Below, piece after piece: positions 5,021 to 8,035 of a stretch of DNA of 8,035 bases (its first letter is position 1; every line of letters begins with the position of its first letter). This DNA comes from Thermoplasmata archaeon M9B2D (GTDB lineage: Archaea; Thermoplasmatota; E2; DHVEG-1). The position numbers and the translations under genes are program-made. The notes beneath the pieces were generated by a model that was not told the origin of the DNA, ran no database searches, and saw nothing but the letters and a program-made list of their open reading frames with translations. The stretch lies in NCBI GenBank assembly GCA_002900555.1, contig MUGD01000090.1, positions 1 through 8,035 on the forward strand. Direction: 5' to 3'.

Positions 5021-8000
5021 ATGAAGAACAAAATAAAAAATAAAGAAAAAACGCTAGTAAAAACTACAATGATAGCACTGTGTATTACTGCTATTCTCTT
5101 GATTAGTAGTGTAAATGCAGTTCCGATTATGACACAACTATCAGATGAAGCAACTGAAATGAACATACAAGAATTAAACGAACTACAGGCGCATGAAAAA
5201 ACCAATATTCAAATTCAGGAGAAAACTATAGTTCCTGAACACAACCTGCAGGATATCACTATTGGTAAGGGAGCAGATAATGATGTTGGTGTTGTTAGTA
5301 TTGATGCTCCTATTAGCGGCCCAGCTTCTGGTGCATTTACACCAACAGCCACAATAATAAATAATGGTTCAACGAATTTAACAAATGTTCCCGTTACTTT
5401 CCAAATCGGCTACACAGTTCCTGCTCCTGGAGGTTATTTCAATAATTTCGAAACCAACGATGGTGGATGGAATAACTACTCGTCCTGGTCGCCGTACATC
5501 GGTGACTGGCAATGGACCAACACCTACAACGTCGCAAATTACGTCTATGGATCATATCCGACAAGTGAGAAACCACCACAAAATGCATTTTCTGGAACTG
5601 GGTTATGGGGCACTATCTTGTATGCACCATATACAAACGCTGGTGGATTTAGCTATCTTTCGCAAATATTTAATTTCTCAACGTTAGTCAATCCATCGAT
5701 TTCATGGCGAAGTTGGGAACAAACATTTGGTAGCTTTGACTATTGTCAGTTACGGGTAAACGGAAACCTTGTCTGGGGTCCGAGTTGGGATTATTCTTCA
5801 CCACAATGGCGATTACGAGAGGTAGATCTATCCGCGTACTCAGGACTTAACAGTGTGAACATTACATTTGAAATGTACGCGACCACTGTTGTAAATTATG
5901 CTGGTTGGTACATTGATGATATCCTAATTGGTCAAAAACAGATTGTTCCAGACGACTATAATTATACCCTACTAGTTAATATTAATGCTGGAGAAACCCT
6001 TCAAGTAGAATTTCCAACCTGGACACCTGACGAATGGCTAACGCAGGAAAATGTTACGATTAATTATGATGTTTGGGTTTCGACAAATCTGTCAACTGAT
6101 CCAAATCCTAACAATGATCTCCTCACTGCCTCACTTAACCTTCATTATGGATTTTACCATGATATCTCTGTGGACAGTATCGTTTCTCCCGCTAGTGGTA
6201 ACGCTGGAGTTATAACTCCTGAGGTCGCTGTAACAAATGTCGGTCAGTACAACGAAACTAATGTCCCAGTCCGCTTGGTGATTAGCAAACCTTACTTTGC
6301 GGAATATTTTGATTCGACCACGTTTCCACCCGCTGGCTGGACTCAGGAACAGGTCGATGAATGGAGACGGGTAACCACTGCGAACGCCGGAGGAAAATCT
6401 CCCGAAGCACGATTGTACTACTCGTATATCGTGGGTAGCTACGCGTATCTGCAAAGCCCTGCGGTTGACACCACGGGGGACACGGAGCTGGTCGTTGAAT
6501 TCAGAAGTAGGATTGATTATTACTATGGTGGTTCGTACTGTAAAGTCTTGATGCGAGGCAGTTCAACGGGGAACTGGACTGATGTCACCCCCTGGACAAA
6601 TCCGATAAATGCTAATGTGGCTGCAGCGAAATATGTCCTGAACGCATCCGCATTTGTCGGCAATGCGACCCAGGTGCGCTTTGAATTTAACGGAACCTCG
6701 GCAGGTATTCGGTACTGGTATCTTGATAATATCACCATGTATCAGCTCACAACTACTGATTATGATCAGACAGTAAATGTCAACATAAACGCAGGAGATA
6801 CGTTGAACGTCATCTTCCCGGACTGGACGCCTTCTGATCTAGGAACTGCAGAGAACGCAGACATCCTCTACAATGTTGTCGCGGAGTCACAACTCACTCT
6901 TGATAACAACACCGCCAACAATGTAATAGCGAAAGACATCATTTTGCATTATCCCTGGAACCATGATGTTGCGGTGACCGATATCTTCTCACCAGTGAGC
7001 GGTCCTGCACAGACGCAGCCTGTGGAGGTTGCTGTTGCGAACAACGGACAGAATGATGAAAGTGTCTTTGTCACTGTCATCATTGAAAAGTTCAACGCAA
7101 CCGGTGAGGATTTCGAAACGACCAATGGCGGGTACATCTCATCTGGAACCGGCGTGGGTCTTTGGGAATGGGGTACTCCAACCTCTGGTCCTGGTAGTGC
7201 GCATTCCGGCAGTAAACTCTGGGCGACTGGTCTTGCAGGTAACTATGGAGGATGTGATGTGAAGTTAGACAAAGCGATTACTTTGCCTTCTGGGTCTGTC
7301 AGTTTAATCTTCTGGCATTGGTATGACACGGAAGCTTCGTATGATGGTGGGAACGTGAAGATTTCCACAGATAATGGAAGCACGTGGACGATTCTGATCC
7401 CTGAGGGCGGATACACCGGAACAGGGAACACGGCGAATCCGTTGACGGGTGAGCCGATCTTTACGGGTCATGTGCAGAAGTACTGGGAGAAAGAGACATT
7501 TAATCTGAATGCGTATGCGGGTCAATCGGTTATTGTCCGCTGGCATTTCGGCTCTGATTCCAGTGTGCATTATCCTGGCTGGTATATCGATGATGTGTTG
7601 TTTGCAGATCCCTCGGCGTTCATCCCTGAGTATAGTGACACGGTTTCTCTTGATCTTGATGTTGGTGAGACTGCGAATGTCACGTTAGCGGACTGGACAC
7701 CGTCTGATATGAGTTTATCAGTGAACATTGATTACCGTGTGACCGCGACTGCTACTATTGCAGGATGGAATACTGTGGCTACTGAGACGTTTGATAACTA
7801 TACTGCTGGCTACTATGATTTCCCGACTGGCTGGACGACACAGACGACGAACCCTACAGGAGCATGGTATATGTATGTTTCTGGGACCACCTATATTTAC
7901 GCACGGGTTCAAGAGTCTGGATCTGATGGGAACGCGCAGGATGAATGGTTGAAGAGCACAGTGCTTGACTGTTCTGGGCTTACGAACGTGCATCTGGTGT

Positions 8001-8035
8001 ATAGGAAGTACTTCTATAAGTCGACGACCAGTGGA
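5021..8035 (+). CDS. very large secreted modular CARDB/jelly-roll surface protein, 3' truncated
   Basis: The frame is open from 5021 to the window end (1005 codons) and continues beyond it. Residues 1-33 form a signal peptide: a lysine-rich start, hydrophobic 15-30, and SSVNA before VPI. After a Q/E-rich linker (about 38-80) come three modules of about 270-290 residues: a CARDB-like sandwich (NDVGVVSIDAPISGPAS at 87; HDISVDSIVSPASGNAG at 380; HDVAVTDIFSPVSGPAQ at 648), a larger MAM/immune-inhibitor-A-like jelly roll ending in GWYIDD (295-300, 853-858; WYLDN in module 2), then an N-x-x-A/V-G-E/D-T strand and a WTPD or WTPSD turn (334, 602, 892). From 922 a fourth jelly roll of choice-of-anchor-J type begins (ETFDN...FPTGWTT). 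No catalytic motif is seen so far. Adhesin, surface-layer or substrate-binding roles are likely; an enzyme domain could lie beyond the edge. The N-x-S/T sequons are many. Codon use shifts from AT- to GC-ending along the gene. Confidence 0.88.
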   Translation, partial: MKNKIKNKEKTLVKTTMIALCITAILLISSVNAVPIMTQLSDEATEMNIQELNELQAHEKTNIQIQEKTIVPEHNLQDITIGKGADNDVGVVSIDAPISGPASGAFTPTATIINNGSTNLTNVPVTFQIGYTVPAPGGYFNNFETNDGGWNNYSSWSPYIGDWQWTNTYNVANYVYGSYPTSEKPPQNAFSGTGLWGTILYAPYTNAGGFSYLSQIFNFSTLVNPSISWRSWEQTFGSFDYCQLRVNGNLVWGPSWDYSSPQWRLREVDLSAYSGLNSVNITFEMYATTVVNYAGWYIDDILIGQKQIVPDDYNYTLLVNINAGETLQVEFPTWTPDEWLTQENVTINYDVWVSTNLSTDPNPNNDLLTASLNLHYGFYHDISVDSIVSPASGNAGVITPEVAVTNVGQYNETNVPVRLVISKPYFAEYFDSTTFPPAGWTQEQVDEWRRVTTANAGGKSPEARLYYSYIVGSYAYLQSPAVDTTGDTELVVEFRSRIDYYYGGSYCKVLMRGSSTGNWTDVTPWTNPINANVAAAKYVLNASAFVGNATQVRFEFNGTSAGIRYWYLDNITMYQLTTTDYDQTVNVNINAGDTLNVIFPDWTPSDLGTAENADILYNVVAESQLTLDNNTANNVIAKDIILHYPWNHDVAVTDIFSPVSGPAQTQPVEVAVANNGQNDESVFVTVIIEKFNATGEDFETTNGGYISSGTGVGLWEWGTPTSGPGSAHSGSKLWATGLAGNYGGCDVKLDKAITLPSGSVSLIFWHWYDTEASYDGGNVKISTDNGSTWTILIPEGGYTGTGNTANPLTGEPIFTGHVQKYWEKETFNLNAYAGQSVIVRWHFGSDSSVHYPGWYIDDVLFADPSAFIPEYSDTVSLDLDVGETANVTLADWTPSDMSLSVNIDYRVTATATIAGWNTVATETFDNYTAGYYDFPTGWTTQTTNPTGAWYMYVSGTTYIYARVQESGSDGNAQDEWLKSTVLDCSGLTNVHLVYRKYFYKSTTSG
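5279..6142 (+). repeat. protein module 1 (CARDB-like + jelly roll + WTPD linker)
   Basis: Residues 87-374 of the large plus-strand protein. Landmarks are SGPAS (99-103), NVPVTFQIG (122-130), NNFETNDGGW (141-150), GWYIDD (295-300), NINAGETLQVEF (320-331) and WTPDEW (334-339). Its DNA is clearly AT-rich at third positions. Confidence 0.7.
6158..6952 (+). repeat. protein module 2
   Basis: Residues 380-644. Landmarks are SPASGNAG (389-396), ETNVPVRLVIS (412-422), a choice-of-anchor-J-like FDSTTFPPAGWTQEQ (430-444), RYWYLDNITM (564-573), NINAGDTLNVIF (588-599) and DWTPSD (601-606). The jelly roll differs from that of modules 1 and 3 more than the flanking CARDB and WTPSD parts do. Confidence 0.65.
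6962..7756 (+). repeat. protein module 3
   Basis: Residues 648-912. Landmarks are SPVSGPAQ (657-664), EDFETTNGGY (696-705), LWEWGTPTSGPGSAHSGS (714-731, typical of immune-inhibitor-A-type jelly rolls), GWYIDD (853-858), DLDVGETANVTL (878-889) and DWTPSD (891-896). After it the next jelly roll follows without an intervening CARDB-like domain. Confidence 0.65.

Noticed and set aside
4951..5205. Minus-strand 84-codon hydrophobic open frame
   Set aside because: It lies antisense to the start and promoter of the large plus-strand gene. Its hydrophobic look comes from the reverse of a lysine- and glutamate-rich, AT-rich sequence, and no ribosome binding site is seen.
6131..7993. Minus-strand and +1-frame open frames over the large plus-strand gene
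   Set aside because: The continuous frame from 5021 gives coherent repeated modules throughout; the others are shadows.
5021..8035. Possible frameshifts or breaks in the large plus-strand gene
   Set aside because: I followed the frame through all 1005 codons and found neither a stop nor a loss of the module pattern.

Overview
The window looks archaeal, most likely a member of the Euryarchaeota/Thermoplasmatota broadly. Supporting this are TATA-box promoters of archaeal type (TTTATATA at 4634-4641 on the minus strand, TTTTATAAA at 4966-4974 on the plus strand) at suitable distances from start codons, GGAGG-type ribosome binding sites, oligo-T runs after genes, and a run of exported proteins of the PKD, C25 peptidase and CARDB/jelly-roll kinds that are common in protein-degrading sediment archaea. 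The lineage is inference from style; no marker gene is present.

Layout. Four genes lie on the minus strand and one on the plus strand. Minus strand, from the right: a gingipain-like C25 cysteine peptidase lipoprotein (2179-4578), a small beta-rich lipoprotein 70 bp downstream (1764-2108), a lipoprotein with a PKD domain and a DNRLRE-like domain (461-1414), and the start of a further secreted protein that runs off the left edge (1-183). A 442-bp AT-rich divergent intergenic region (4579-5020) separates the peptidase from a very large secreted modular protein on the plus strand (5021 to beyond 8035; 1005 codons visible, no stop).

All five products carry a signal peptide, and three have a lipobox cysteine, so the region is a cell-surface/secretome locus. 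Its likely theme is extracellular protein or glycan handling: a membrane-tethered protease, adhesive beta-sandwich proteins and a small companion lipoprotein. Only the peptidase has a recognisable enzymatic core (His617, Cys673). How the genes work together is inferred from location only.

The points most worth following up are the C25 peptidase whose core is interrupted by an Ig-like insert of about 170 residues, the duplicated BRE/TATA element in its promoter, the small beta-rich lipoprotein next to it (possible inhibitor or partner), and the modular plus-strand protein whose codon use changes sharply along its length. I saw no RNA gene, CRISPR array, transposase or insertion sequence.
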